Assembly (NCBI RefSeq): GCF_017562075.2
Contig: NC_054081.1
Span: 19,783,141 to 19,847,140, forward strand
Source: Anopheles merus
Taxonomy: Eukaryota > Arthropoda > Insecta > Diptera > Culicidae
Length of the DNA stretch: 64,000 bases
Direction: 5' to 3'
Position 1 is the first letter of the stretch. Every line of letters starts with the position of its first letter. A program made the translations under genes and the position numbers. The notes under the pieces were generated by a model. It had not been told where the DNA came from. It saw only the letters and a program-made list of their open reading frames with translations, and searched no databases. Shown here piece after piece: positions 22,392 through 34,779 of this stretch.

Positions 22392-25300
22392 ATTCTCGCA
22401 GATTATTTTTTTAAAACGTTTGACGTTTAACTGTTCGGCTGCACTTTCGTCGCGCTCCGTGATTTTTCAGTAATTTTCTTGTGTTTTCTGCGTCGCATCG
22501 CATTGTTGCCTATTCTACGGACTATTTAACTGCTTCACATCATCGTTGCGTGTTGGCGAATTGTTTAGTTGCACCGCAACTGTGGTTTCCTGCTGTTTTT
22601 TCCTGCTCGGCTTAGCAGTGTTGTGCTGTGATTACGCGTGATTTCGCGATGGCGGCTATTTGCTTCTCGTGTGCTGAACCGCTAGAGGCCACCGGCTGCA
22701 TCATCAGTTGTGCATATTGTGACGCTATGTTCCACCGCGGCTGTTGCAAATTGCCCCCCGAGCTGATTGACGCAGTATTGTCCAATGTCGACCTGCACTG
22801 GAGCTGCATTGGCTGTACTAACATCCTTAAAAATCCGCGCTGCCGTTCGGTAAAAGAAATAGGCGCCCAGGTCGGTTTCCAAGCCGCCCTCACCTCAGCT
22901 GTAGCAGCTATCGGCAAGCTCGTTGAGCCTATTGTCGCCGAAGTTCGCAGTGGTTTTACCCTCCTTCAAACTGCATCCACGCCTCACATTCGGAATCCTG
23001 ATCCTCGACCGGCTACGGGTAGAAAGCGGAGGCGCGTAATCGAGGATTCGGCATCTCCTGGTGTAAACAGAATTGTAAACAATCGCGGTAACATCCTTTG
23101 TGCCGCGTCATCGCCAAACGCATACACCAATACCACGATTGCCGTCCAGCCGGCACCTACACAACCTCATGAACTGGTGGGAACCGATCCGTTATCATCA
23201 CCGCTTCAAGCTGCACCTCGTGAGCCATTCACAGATAGGATCTGGATCCGCCTATCCCGCTTATCAACAGCCGTCACTGTGGAACAAGTGGTCGCTTCTG
23301 TAAAGCGTCGCTTAGCCACCGATGACGTTATAGCGTATTGCCTGCTGAGAAGAGGGGTTAGTGTGGACAGCATGAATTGGCTTTCATTCAAAGTGAGAGT
23401 CCCGGCTATCCTTCGAGATGCGGCACTCACACCATCCACTTGGCCAGTCGGTATCGGTGTACGTGAGTTTTTTCCATCCCGTCAACACGACCACCAAACC
23501 TCATCTCCTATAGCCACCCGAAACCGCTTTACAACACGCACACCAGCTACTAGTACTGATCACCGCTACACCACACGCACACCAACAACGACTCACCGTT
23601 TAGCCGCACGCACGTCTACTCCACCTGGTCCTGAAACAACATCATCACAACAGTGTCACCCCCCGGTGAATGATACCTTGGAAGCACCCAACTCAACACT
23701 TGTTTCTGGACCGCCCCAAACCACCGCGCTTCATCTCCGCACCTGCACCAGTCTACAATCGATCGCTTTTTTCTCAACTAGACGAAGTTCCGCTCATTGC
23801 ACGCATCAAACACGCCAAGCCTCATGCTCTGACAACGCAGCTCAATTGACTTACCGTATACCCGCTTTATCCAACCACCACAATGACAACGCTACCGCTG
23901 AGTATTTAAGCTGCTATTATCAAAACGTTAGAGGTTTGCGTACTAAAACAAAAGAATTTCACCTAGCTGTATCGGAGGCTGACTTCGACCTTATCGTCCT
24001 CACGGAAACTTGGCTTGTTGACAACATTCCATCTGCTCTTCTCTTCAACAACAACTTCTCTGTTTACCGCTGTGATCGCTCTCTCAGCGGCTCTAGCTCT
24101 CGCGATGGTGGTGTTTTGCTAGCCGTTTCTAACGCATACGAGTCGATAGAATTACCTTCCCGTGATCGTTCTCTCGAGTATATTTGTGTGCGCGTCACCT
24201 GCAATAACGCACATCTGTACGTCATGGTAGTATACATTCCACCGCAGCTTAGCTCCGAGATATCGACACTTCGCTCTCTACATGATTGTATCAGCGGCTT
24301 CACTCTCACACTGAAGCCTTCGGATCTGCTGTTTGTTATTGGCGATTTCAATCAGCCTAGCATAAGCTGGTCCACAGCTGATCCTTCGTCCTCGCCAGCA
24401 TATTCATCAATCACGCACTATGAACCAACTGCGCGCTCACTGGCCAACAACACCTTTGTGGATGGATTTAAATTTAACGGATTAGTGCAACTTAATCACA
24501 TCAATAATTCGCACGGACGCATGCTTGACCTGCTCTACGCTAACAATGCTGCAGCTAAATTGTGTTCGCCTGTCTTTCCAAGTGTTGTTCCGCTTGTACC
24601 TCTTGACTCCTATCACCCGGCGTTTGACTTCAATATACGTATTAACTCGTCGACCCGACGCAATTCGACGACTCGACAAAACTCGACGACAACCGCATTT
24701 TATCGTTATAACTTTGCTAAAGCTGACTATGTGAAACTGAACGACATGATATCAATGTTTAACAATAGCTTTCATTGTTCCAATTTTATTTCACTTGACG
24801 AAGCAGTATGTTCATTCTCGTCCTTCATGCTGCAAGCCTTTGTTGTATGCGTCCCAGTTCAGCGTCCTAAACCTAACCCCCCCTGGGCGGACCGCACACT
24901 CAAACGACTCAAACGTGTAAAAAGAGCTGCTTATCGTCACTACCAAACGCGCCGCTGCCAAAGATCTCGCTCGATCTACTTTGACACGCACTCTTTATAC
25001 TGCAGTTATAATAGGTTTCGATATCGCAGATATTTGAGTAAAATCCAACGTAACCTCTGCAGGTGGCCTGACTCGTTTAGGCGCTTCTACCACAGCAAAA
25101 CAAAATCCACGCATACACCGAAATCCATTACGTACAAAGGAGCAACAAGTGCCAACACTAATGAAATGTGCAATCTCTTCGCGGATCGCTTCGCAGATTG
25201 CTTTTCACCGGCCATGAATGATACCGATACCATTGATGCTGCTCTCGTCAACACTCCGGCTGGCGCAATTAACATGAGCACTCCTCTCATCGACAGTGAG

Positions 25301-26930
25301 ATCGTTTTATCTGCCCTAGCGCAACTAAAGCCTTCCTTCGCTCCTGGACCCGACGGAATTCCTTCTACCGTGCTGAAACGCTGTCAAACGACAGTAGCAC
25401 CTATCCTTGCAAAATTGTTCAATGCATCGCTAGCCAATGGCTTCTTTCCCAAAACATGGAGGAAATCTTGGATGGTTCCTATTTACAAAAAGGGCGACAG
25501 GACAGATGCCATCAACTACCGGGGTATTACATCTTTGTGTGCCATTGCCAAGGTGTTCGAACTTGTGATATACAAACATCTGCTACATGCATGCCGCAGC
25601 TACCTAAGCCCGTATCAACATGGATTCGTGCCAAAAAAGTCGACTACCACGAACCTGGTTGAATTTGTAACCTATTGCACTAGTCAAATTGATGCCGGAG
25701 CTCAAGTCGATGCAATTTATACAGATCTGAAAGCAGCATTCGACTCTCTTCCGCACACAATTCTTCTCGCTAAACTCGACAAGCTAGGAGTTCCCAGCTC
25801 GCTCGTACAGTGGCTTAAGTCTTACCTAATTAATCGCACATAGATCGTGAAAATTGATAACCACATGTCCAAAGAAATAGTCAGCAGCTCGGGTGTGCCA
25901 CAAGGAAGCAATATTGGCCCGCTTCTCTTCATATTGTTTATCAACGATGTTACCCTCGCTTTACCTCCCGACAGTATCAGTCTGTTTGCCGATGACGCAA
26001 AAATTTTTGCGCCTATTAACAACACAGGTGATTGTACATTCCTGCAAGACTGCATCGAAATTTTCTGTTCGTGGTGCAAGCGTAATGGACTGACTATCTG
26101 CATCGAGAAATGCTACTGTGTGTCTTTTAGTCGATGCAGGAGCCCAGTGACTGGGACCTACTTCATGGACGGCACTGCAGTTAATCGACAGAATCATGCC
26201 AAAGACCTGGGCGTTCTGCTTGACTCTAGTTTGAACTTTAAACAGCATATCGATGACGTTGTAGCCAGAGGAAATCAATTACTTGGCGTGGTTATCCGGA
26301 CAACTAATGAATTCCGCAACCCCATGTGCATCAAAGCTGTGTACAACTGCATCGTTCGTTCGGTTCTGGAATATTCGTGCGTAGTCTGGAGCCCACCTAC
26401 CGCTTCTTCAATTGCTTGACTTGAGGCGATTCAACGTAAGCTCACGAGATATGCCCTACGCCTACTTCCCTGGCAGGATCGCAATAATCTTCCTCCGTAT
26501 GCTGCGCGGTGCCGTCTTCTAGGCCTTGAACCTCTTTCGGTTAGAAGACGCAATGCACAGTGCTCTTTCATCGCTGGATTGCTAAATGGCTCTATCGACT
26601 CATCGCCTTTGTTGCATCGAGTCGATATCTATGCACCATCCCGAACACTTAGGTCTAGAGAAACTCTACGGCTCGCTCAACCCCGTTCCAGTGCTGGTCG
26701 GTCTGACCCTATGTTCCGCATGTCGGCTGTCTTCAACACTGTCTCGGATTGCTTCGACTTCGACATCTCAACTCAGTGCTTCAAGGAACGTCTCCGGCTT
26801 TTGCCGTGGCCGCAGTGAATTGCGATGCAAATCTTATTTTTGCTATTTATTTTTTTTTAAATTGAACTGTTACATCTTAATTAGGCCGTACGGCCCGTTG
26901 AAGATCAAATAAATAATAATAATAATAATT
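22392..26930 (+). mobile_element. CR1-clade LINE, plus-strand copy
   Basis: 5' UTR (start uncertain, between 22392 and 22440), one long ORF at 22649-26818, and a short 3' UTR with an (AATA)n tail at 26905-26930. PHD finger plus endonuclease plus RT and a microsatellite-like tail instead of poly(A) suit the CR1 clade, which includes mosquito T1 and Q. The tail abuts a second copy on the opposite strand. Confidence 0.85.
22649..26818 (+). pseudogene. CR1-type LINE polyprotein: PHD finger, endonuclease, RT
   Basis: About 1389 codons from ATG 22649. The N-terminus holds a C4HC3 PHD-type finger within residues 1-55 (CFSC, SCAYC, MFHRGC, WSCIGC). A Pro/Thr-rich linker follows to about residue 415. 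The endonuclease (about 420-650) shows YYQNVRGL, TETWL and GDFNQP. The RT (about 880-1180) shows PGPDGIPSTVLK, INYRGITSL, GVPQGSNIGPL and FADDAKIF. Two in-frame stops occur: TAG at 25841-25843 and TGA at 26417-26419. The minus copy has Tyr and Arg codons there, so both are point mutations. No frameshift is seen. Finger and enzyme lie in one frame, rather than in separate ORF1 and ORF2. Confidence 0.88.
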
Positions 26931-29637
26931 ATTGCGATCCTGCCAGGGAAGTAGCCGTAGGGCATATCGCGTTAGCTTACGTTGAATCGCCTCAAGTCGA
27001 GCAATTGAAGAAGCAGTAGTTGAGCTCCAGACTACGCACGAATATTCCAGAACCGAACGAACGATACAGTTGAAGACAGCTTTAATGCACAAGTGGTTGC
27101 GGAATTCATTAATTGTTCGGATAACCACGCCAAGTAATTGATTTCCTCTGGCTACAACGTCATCGATATGCTGTTTAAAGTTCAAACTAGAGTCAAGCAG
27201 AACGCCCAGGTCTTTGGCATGATTCTGTCGATTAACTGCAGTGCCGTCCATGAAGTAGGTCCCAGCCACTGGGCTCCTGCATCGACTAAAAGACACACAG
27301 TAGCATTTCTCGATGCAGATAGTCAGTCCATTACACTTGCATCACGAACAGAAAATTTCGATGCAGTCTTGCAGGAATGTACAATATCCTGTGTTGTGAA
27401 TAGGCGCAAACATTTTTGCGTCGTCGGCAAACAGACTGATACTGTCGGGAGGTAAAGCGACGGTAACATCGTTGATAAACAATATGAAGAGAAGCGGGCC
27501 AATATTGCTTCCTTGTGGCACACCCGAGCTGCTGACTATTTCTTTGGACATATGCTTATCAATTTTCACGATGTATGTGCGATTAATTAGGTAAGACTTA
27601 AGCCACTGTACGAGCGAGCTGGGAAATCCTAGCTTATCGAGTTTAGCGAGAAGAATTGCGTGCAGAAGAGAGTCGAATGCTGCTTTCAGATCTGTATAAA
27701 TTGCATCGACTTGAGCTCCGGCATCAATTTGACTAGTGCAATAGGTTACAAATTCAACCAGGTTCGTGGTAGTCGACTTTTTTGGCACGAATCCATGTTG
27801 ATACGGGCTTAGGTAGCTGCGGCATGCATGTAGCAGATGTTTGTATATCACCTTGGCTGCGGCATGCATGTAGCAGATGTTTGTATATCAAGTTCGAACA
27901 CCTTGGCAATGGCACACAAAGATGTAATACCCCGGTAGTTGATGGCATCTGTCCTGTCGCCCTTTTTGTAAATAGGAACCATCCAAGATTTCCTCCATGT
28001 TTTGGGAAAGAAGCCATTGGCTAGCGATGCATTGAACAATTTTGCAAGGATAGGTGCTACTGTCGTTTGACAGCGTTTCAGCACGGTAGAAGGAATTCCG
28101 TCGAGTCCAGCAGCGAAGGAAGGGTTTAGTTGCGCTAGGGCAGATAAAACGATCTCACTGTGGATGAAAGGAGTGCTCATGTTAATTGCGCCAGCCGGAG
28201 TGTTGACGAGAGCAGCATCAATGGTATCGGTATCATTCATGGCCGGTGAAAAGCAATCTGCGAAGCGATCCGCGAAGAGATTGCACATTTCATAAGTGTT
28301 GGCACTTGTTGCTACTTTGTACGTAATTGATTTCGGTGTATGCGTGGATTTTGTTTTGCTGTGGTAGAAGCGCCAAAACGAGACAGGCCACCTGCAGAGG
28401 TTACGTTGGATTTTACTCAAATATCTGCGATATCGAAACCTGTTATTGCTGCAGTATAAAGAGTGCGTGTCAAAGTAGATCGAGCGAGATCTTTGGCAGC
28501 GGCGCGTTTGGTAGTGACTATAAGCAGCTCTTTTTACACGTTTGAGTCGTTTGAGTGTGCGGTCCGCCCAGGGGGGGTTAGGTTTAGGACGCTGAACTGG
28601 GACGCATACAACAAAGGCTTGCAACATGAAGGACGAGAATGAACATACTGCTTCGTTAAGTGAAACAAAATTGGAACAATGAAAGCTATTGTTAAACATT
28701 GATATCATGTCGTTCAGTTTCACATAGTCAGCTTTAGCAAAGTTATAACGATAAAATGCGGTTGTCGTCGAGTTTTGTCGAGTCGTCGAGTTGCGTCGGG
28801 TCGACGAGTTAATACGTATATTGAAGTCAAACGCCGGGTGGTAAGAGTCAAGAGGTACAAGCGGAACAACACTTGGGAAGACAGGCGAACACAATTTAGC
28901 TGCGGCATTTTTAGCGTAGAGCTGGTCAAGCATGCGTCCGTGCGAGTTATTGATGTGATTTAGTTGCACTAATCCATTAAATTTTAGTGCTTCGACAGAG
29001 GTGTTGTTGGCCAGTGAGCGCGCAGTTGGTTCATAGTGCATGATTGATGAGTATGCTGGCGAGTACGAAGGATCAGCTGTGGACCAGCTTATGCTAGGCT
29101 GATTGAAATCGCCAATACAATCATGATACAATCATGTAGAGAGCGAAGAGTCGATATCTCGGAGCTAAGCTGCGGTGGAATGTATACAACCATGACGTAC
29201 AGATGTGCGTTATTGCAGGTGACGCGCACACAAATATACTCGAGAGACCGATCACGGGAAGGTAATTCTTTCAACTCGTATGCGTTAGAAACGGCTAGCA
29301 AAACGCCACCATCGCGAGAGCGAGAGCCGTTGAGAGAGCGATCACAGCGGTAAACAGAGAAGTTGTTGTTGAAGAGAAGAGCAGATGGAATGTTGTCAAC
29401 AAGCCAAGTTTCCGTGAGGGCGATGAGATCGACGTCAGCCTCCGATACAGCTAGGTGAAATTCTTTTGTTTTAGTGCGCAAACCTCTAACGTTTTGATAA
29501 TAGCTGCTTAAATACTCAGCGGTAGCGTTGTCATTGTGACAGTTCCATAAAGCGGTTATACGGTAAGTCAATCGAGCTGCGTTGTCAGAGGATGAGGCTT
29601 GGCGTGTTTGTTGCATGTAATGAGCGGAACTTCGTCT
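26931..29637 (-). pseudogene. CR1-type LINE, minus copy, 3' part
   Basis: Closely matches the plus-strand LINE from the middle of the endonuclease to LLPWQDRN near the end of the RT, then stops where the other copy's tail begins. Damage: a tandem duplication of about 40 bp at 27812-27890 that shifts the frame, and a duplicated CAATCATGATA segment near 29120 that interrupts the endonuclease. The upstream part of the same element is at 42056-43050, separated by a SINE and Gypsy-B. Confidence 0.88.
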
Positions 29638-29709
29638 TCTTCTTCTTCTTTGACACAACAAACGCTGTCGGTCAAGGCCTGCCAGTACCCACTAATGAAG
29701 TGAGCTTGG
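29638..29709 (-). mobile_element. SINE, 3' half
   Basis: Minus strand: ...TTCATTAGTGGGTACTGGCA...TTGTTGTGTCAAAG(AAG)n, matching the 3' half of the SINE at 35162-35370. The 5' half is at 41917-42055. GAACTTCGTCT at 29627-29637 and 42056-42066 is the SINE's target duplication in the LINE. Confidence 0.88.
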
Positions 29710-30098
29710 TGTCGTGATATCCGCAACTGTCTTCGCCAATTTCAACATTCGTTTTTTTCATTTTCCTTTTTTTTATTATCTCTTTTTTTTACTGCTGTCT
29801 CGTGTTTCAGATGCTTGGTGCTTTATGACCGCTCTCGTCAACATTCGTCCAAAAACTGATCGCTGTGTCGTTCTCTCTCTCCGTCGTCCCCAAAGCTCTC
29901 TCCGATTTTCGTTCGTCTCTCGTGGTCATCGCTCCAATTCGTTTCTCTCCCGCTCTCGTTTCTCTGCCGCTCTCGTTTCTCTGCACTTTGTGCTTCCTTT
30001 CTCTGGCTCCGTCTCTCGTCCTAGGTTGCTTATCATTTTGACACTTGCCTATACATCGATCTTCTATATTTTTATTATTTCTTATTCTATTCTCTACA
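29710..30098 (-). repeat. Gypsy-B 3' LTR
   Basis: 389 bp. It differs from the 5' LTR by a 17-bp extra CTCTCGTTTCTCTGCCG-type unit and a few substitutions, so the insertion is fairly recent. Rich in AGAGAG/CTCTCT words. Confidence 0.93.
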
Positions 30099-30148
30099 TT
30101 CGCCTCTACTCCTACTCTATTGATCAATTTGATACAAAACCATATCCC

Positions 30149-33100
30149 TCAGCTTATTCGGCATCTTAATATCCCTTCGTGGTCTTTTTGTGAAGCAAAT
30201 TCTGGACTATCATCCGATATCTGTACTTGCCCTTCTCCGGAGTTATTTCTTTTCGAGAGTATGACCGTTGGATTTGTCTTAGGTAATGGTTGTCTTATTG
30301 CCTTCTTACAATCTGCCACGTTCCTGGTGTATTGTACGCCTCGATCGTTCTGTAGCACCACCTTCGCACCCTGTCTAGCCAAAACTGTAAATTCTTCTAA
30401 GGAAAATGTAGCATCCGTCTTATTTTTCTTGGAAATTGAAATAAAACCGTATCCCCCACGGAAATGTCAGAATCTTTTGCCCCTCGATGAGAGTCTGCAT
30501 ATTTTTTGCTAATCATTTTAGAGAATTTATCCTGCTCACGTACGTTACATCTATCCACGTGGTTATCTAATTTGGATTCCCAAAGGCTCGGGAAGAATCC
30601 CCGATATCGCCATCCTACTAATAACTCGAAAGGTGTTATACCTAGACGGGCGTGTGGTTTCATGTTATTATGTACATGTACGTAAGAGTTTAGGGCTTCC
30701 TTCCAACTGCCTCCTTCATGTTTGGCTGCTGCAAGCGCTTTGATGATTCCTGATTTTGTCTTTCGACGGCTCCGTTAGATTGTGGATTAAGGGGTATAGA
30801 TTTGTAAACTTTTACGCCTTTCTCTTCCCAGTAAAGAGTAAATTCACTACTTTGAAACGGTGGTCCATTATCGCTCTGAATAGTTAGAGGTAAACCCCAG
30901 ATAGTAAATATTCTGTTTAAGGCCATAATGGTACTCTTAGCGTCTATGTTATTCATCTCATTTACGGCTATATATCTTGAGTAAGTATCGACAACTACCA
31001 AAAACTCGCCTGTTCCACAACCAGGAATTGATAAAAAATTGATTTGGAGGACTTGCCAAGGGCCGTCAGGCAACGTACGATTCGTAAGAGGTACCGGTGG
31101 GTTTTTTTCGTGATATTGCTAAACATGTGGTACATTTCTTCACAAAGTTTTCAACGTCCATACTCATGTTAAGCCACCAAAAATATTCTCTCAAAATGCG
31201 TTTCACAGCCGAGATACCTATATGACCTTTATGAGCAATTTGCATTATTTCTGATCTTAATTCAGTTGGTGGTATTACCTTATCGTCCTTGAAGATCAGT
31301 GATCCCAGAGAACGAATGGATTTCCTTTCTGCTTCGTACCTTCGAATATTGTCAGGCCAACTTCCAGATCTAATTGCTATTCTTACTGCGTCAAGTTCCA
31401 AGTCCCTTTCTGACGCCTCCTCGATGTCCCTCCAAGAAACGCTAATAAGACCTCCCCCTAAAGTATACAGAACATGTTTTTCGTCATCTTCGTCGAATGG
31501 TTCATCTTCCTCTGTTTTAGCTAACAAACGCGATAAAGCATCTGCCATATTTAAGTGGCTTGGAATACGCTTCACCGTAAAGTCGTAAGCTTGCAGTCTC
31601 AACGCCCAAGCTTCTGCCCTCGTAACCGCTCGCTTACTTTGCCTGCAACTTTCGCCAAAGATAAATTCATTTGCCTCGGAGTCCGACCGAATGGTAAACG
31701 TTTTGCTTGTTAAATAGAATGAGAATCGCTCTACTCCCCAAACTATCGCCAATGCCTCTCTCTGTGTCTGAGGATACTTTTGTTCGGTTCTAGTTAAAGC
31801 TTTTGATGCGCATGCAATTATTCGTGGCTTACTATCAGTATCGAATTGCACCAGGGCCGCTCCTAAACCTACCGGAGAAGCGTCTACGTAGAGCTCAGTC
31901 TCATCTTTGTAGCTAAAGTATCCTAATCTAGAAATTGACTTCAACGCTTCGTGCTTAAGGTAAACAAATTCATCCTCCTCTGATTCTGTCCAGTAAAATG
32001 ATTCCGACTTTGCTAGCTCGCGTAAATGTTTCGTCTTGTCTGCTCGCATGTAAATGAAACGCTCTGAAAAATTCATAAATCCTAAGAAACTTTTGACTTC
32101 GAGCACAGTCTTCGGTCGACGGAAGTTCCTAACTGCTTTTAGTTTTTCGTCTTCGACACGCATTCCCTTGTCTGACATAAAAAAAACCTACAAACTTTAC
32201 TTGTTTTTTTCCGAAGACGCATTTGTCGTTGTTAATACGTACATTATGATTTTGTAGTCGATCCAGAACTGCTTTCAGGTTTTTATCATGTTCTTCTTTC
32301 GTTTTACCGTGTATTAAAATATCATCCAAGTAACATTTTTGTCCACTACAGCCCAACAATATTTTTGTTTGTAATATTTCCTGAAAGATGTCAGGGGCGT
32401 TGCACAAACCAAATGGTAGACGTTTGAACCGGTAAGTAGCATTTCCGGCAAAAAAATTTGTAAGATGCCGCGATTGTTTTGCGATTTCTACATGGAAGAA
32501 CGCACTTGTAAGATCGATAGTAGAAAAATATTTGGCACCATGAAGGTCGGCCAGAATTTCCTCCAAATTTGGCATACTAAAAGGTGTGCGTATAATACAT
32601 TTATTAGGGCCCCTTAGATCCACTACTAGCCGTATATCGTCTTTACCTTTTGGGACGACTAGTAAAGAAGAGCAGAATGACCTATCCATTGAATCCGTAA
32701 CGAGCTCTATAATCCCTGTATCTAAAAGATCCTGTAGCCTACGTTCGGTCTCCTCTCGAAATGGCAATGGAATGTTCGTTAATATTTTGCGAGATGGTGG
32801 CTTGGTAATGTCATACGACAAAATTACCGGGGGAACATTGAATTTTGGGAATTCTTTCTTTGTCGCTACTGCTAAAATTTCGCCTGGAAATCTAACAACA
32901 CTACCTTGGTAATCGTCCCCACGATCGACTACGACGTTGAGTCCTAACTGCAACACACTGTACCGAAGGGCTGTATCCCTTCCAAGTAAAGGCTTGCCGC
33001 CTTTGATAATATAAAATTTTTCGAAAAAACACGGCCTTTCCTCGGAAATAAAAAGCTCCGTAACGAAAGTTCCTACAACGTTTATCTCGCCCGGGCTGGC

Positions 33101-33331
33101 GTACGCGCGAAGCGGTTTATCGGTACCTTCTGATACACAATATATGTGTTTCTTGGAAGTTTCATCATTATAAAGCTTATCAAAGATACTTTCGTTAACG
33201 GTGTTGACCTCTGCTCCTGAATCGATCAGAAAAACCACCGACGTAGAATTTGCTATACGACCGACGATGTATTCACTAAGTATTTCCGTTTGGTGACCAC
33301 CATTTACAGTTACTGCCATCTGTTCGACAAC
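30149..33331 (-). pseudogene. Gypsy-B pol: protease, RT, RNase H, integrase
   Basis: The exon starts at 33331, just past a splice acceptor; the first ATG is at 33319. The protease has FLIDSGAEVN. The RT has LVVDLRGPNK, RLPFGLCNAPDIF and YLDD. RNase H has [17 protein letters not shown] and MADALSRL. The integrase zinc domain reads HKGHIG...CTTC. The core has QSDNGPPF and NGAVERQ, but the expected first Asp is Asn (LQINFLSI), so the catalytic triad is incomplete. Frame breaks fall near 32175 (RT to RNase H), 31075 (zinc domain to core), 30680 and 30420. The C-terminus continues to a stop at 30149. Confidence 0.9.
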
Positions 33332-33523
33332 CTGAAATAATCATCAAAATTATCAGATCCATGTCATAATTTCCATGTAATACACCTCAATTCAGAAATG
33401 TCATTATAGTTACTCTTGTAGATTATTCACCAAATTTATTTTATGCAAACAATTAGTAATTCAAAGAACATTAAAAAATTGAAAAAAAATACGGACACCG
33501 TTTCAACTTTAATAATCACTTAC
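33332..33523 (-). other. Candidate 192-nt intron between gag and pol
   Basis: On the minus strand gag reads into GTAAGT (33523-33518), four codons before its stop. An AT-rich segment ends GATTATTTCAG (to 33332), and the sequence after the acceptor is open and in frame with pol. The segment is 64 codons long and contains the gag stop, so splicing would fuse Gag to Pol. Unspliced RNA would give Gag alone. Seen: splice signals and frame. Inferred: use in vivo. Confidence 0.7.
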
Positions 33524-34727
33524 GATATTTGTGTCATCTTTTCCGTCCTCCTCTTTTGCCAACGTGGCAATTTTGCCAGATTTTGCCGATCTCTCGTCTT
33601 CTCGACTGACCCGACGCTTAAGTGTGTTAGGGATTGGCGTTATTCGACAAGCGCGTTCGATATGGCCCGTTTTATGGCAGTTACGACAAACCTTGTCCAC
33701 AGCATGGCATTTAGACGACACGTGTAAACGGCTGGTGCATCTCCAACAAGGCACAATCTTATTTACCGCCCTTGTACTAACCCGTTCATAGTTATTTCCG
33801 TTATCTCTAAAATTTCTCCAATTTGGCCGTCCTTGGTATTCAATACTTTTTCCACGTAGACCTGAAGGGTGCCGTGCGGAGGAATCAGTTTCTACCCGTC
33901 CGCGTGTAACCGCCGCTACTATGGCTTCCGCTTCCGGTTGATGCGTCTTCTTGAAGATTTCTTCGTTCGTTTTGTCCAACTCGTAACCTCTGATCTTATC
34001 CACAAGTGCCGTTAAAGTACCTCCCTTGCGCATAACCTTACGACCCGCTTCCCGGACTTTAGAGTTTAGTGCATGTAGTTGAAGAACTTCAGTCACGTTC
34101 TCCGTTAACTTTTCTTCATCGAAATCGCACAGCTTGGCTGAAGCTATCACGCGCTTTACGTATTTTAAGTCAGATTCATCTGCACCTTGAGTCAAGGATC
34201 TAAACTTTTGACGCTGTACTAGACGATATTCCCGGGATCCAAACAGATCTTTCAACCGTTTCATTGCGTTTGAGTATGGTGCAATAGCTACGTCGGGGAA
34301 TGCTAGGGTTGGTGTTCCTCCCAAGGTTTCCAGTAGTAATGGTCCGGCCTTTACCTTAAAGACGTTGTTTTTAGTGTGTTCGTCTGTGATGCCGGCGAGC
34401 TCCATGGATGCCTCTAATAAATCTTTCCAATTTTCAAAAGATTTGCGATCAATCTCGTCCTTTATATCGAGCGGTTTACATTCCGGAATGTTTATAGATA
34501 CCGCAGAAAGTGAGTTCATTGAAATAGCTAGTGTGGAGCTGTCATTGCTCGATATGTCAATTGCGGTCGAGTGTCGTGGTTCCATGTCAATGCTTTCCTC
34601 AAACGGCATAGCTCTCTGCAGTCGATTGTTCTTAAACTTCATCTTCTGGAGTTTAGCGACTAGTAGCATATTTCTTTTTCTCTCCAACTTTAGCGCCTTC
34701 CGCAACTTGTTTCCTTTATTGGGCTTC
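33509..34727 (-). CDS. Gypsy-B gag
   Basis: Open for about 405 codons with no internal stop. The first ATG is at 34669, but the frame is open up to a splice-acceptor-like TTTTTTTTAG ending at 34728, so an upstream exon may supply the start. A basic Leu/Lys N-terminus is followed by a capsid-like region (about residues 75-260) and two knuckles, CWRCTSRLHVSSKC and CRNCHKTGHIERAC. The first is irregular. It ends at 33509 unless the intron is removed. This is the only intact frame in the element. Confidence 0.85.
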
Positions 34728-34779
34728 CTAAAAAAAATAAGATTAAAATTTTTTCGTTCATTGTATTATATATATTTGT

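Noticed and set aside
26929..26945. GCGATCCTGCCAGG shared with the Gypsy-A primer site at 14525
   Set aside because: Here it is the complement of a LINE RT coding segment (LPWQDRN). A 14-base match without a shared flank is most likely chance.
29714..30169. 151-codon plus-strand frame across the Gypsy-B LTR, also at 41412-41837
   Set aside because: It lies in LTR sequence rich in TCTCTC. It differs in frame and end between the two LTRs and has no domain.
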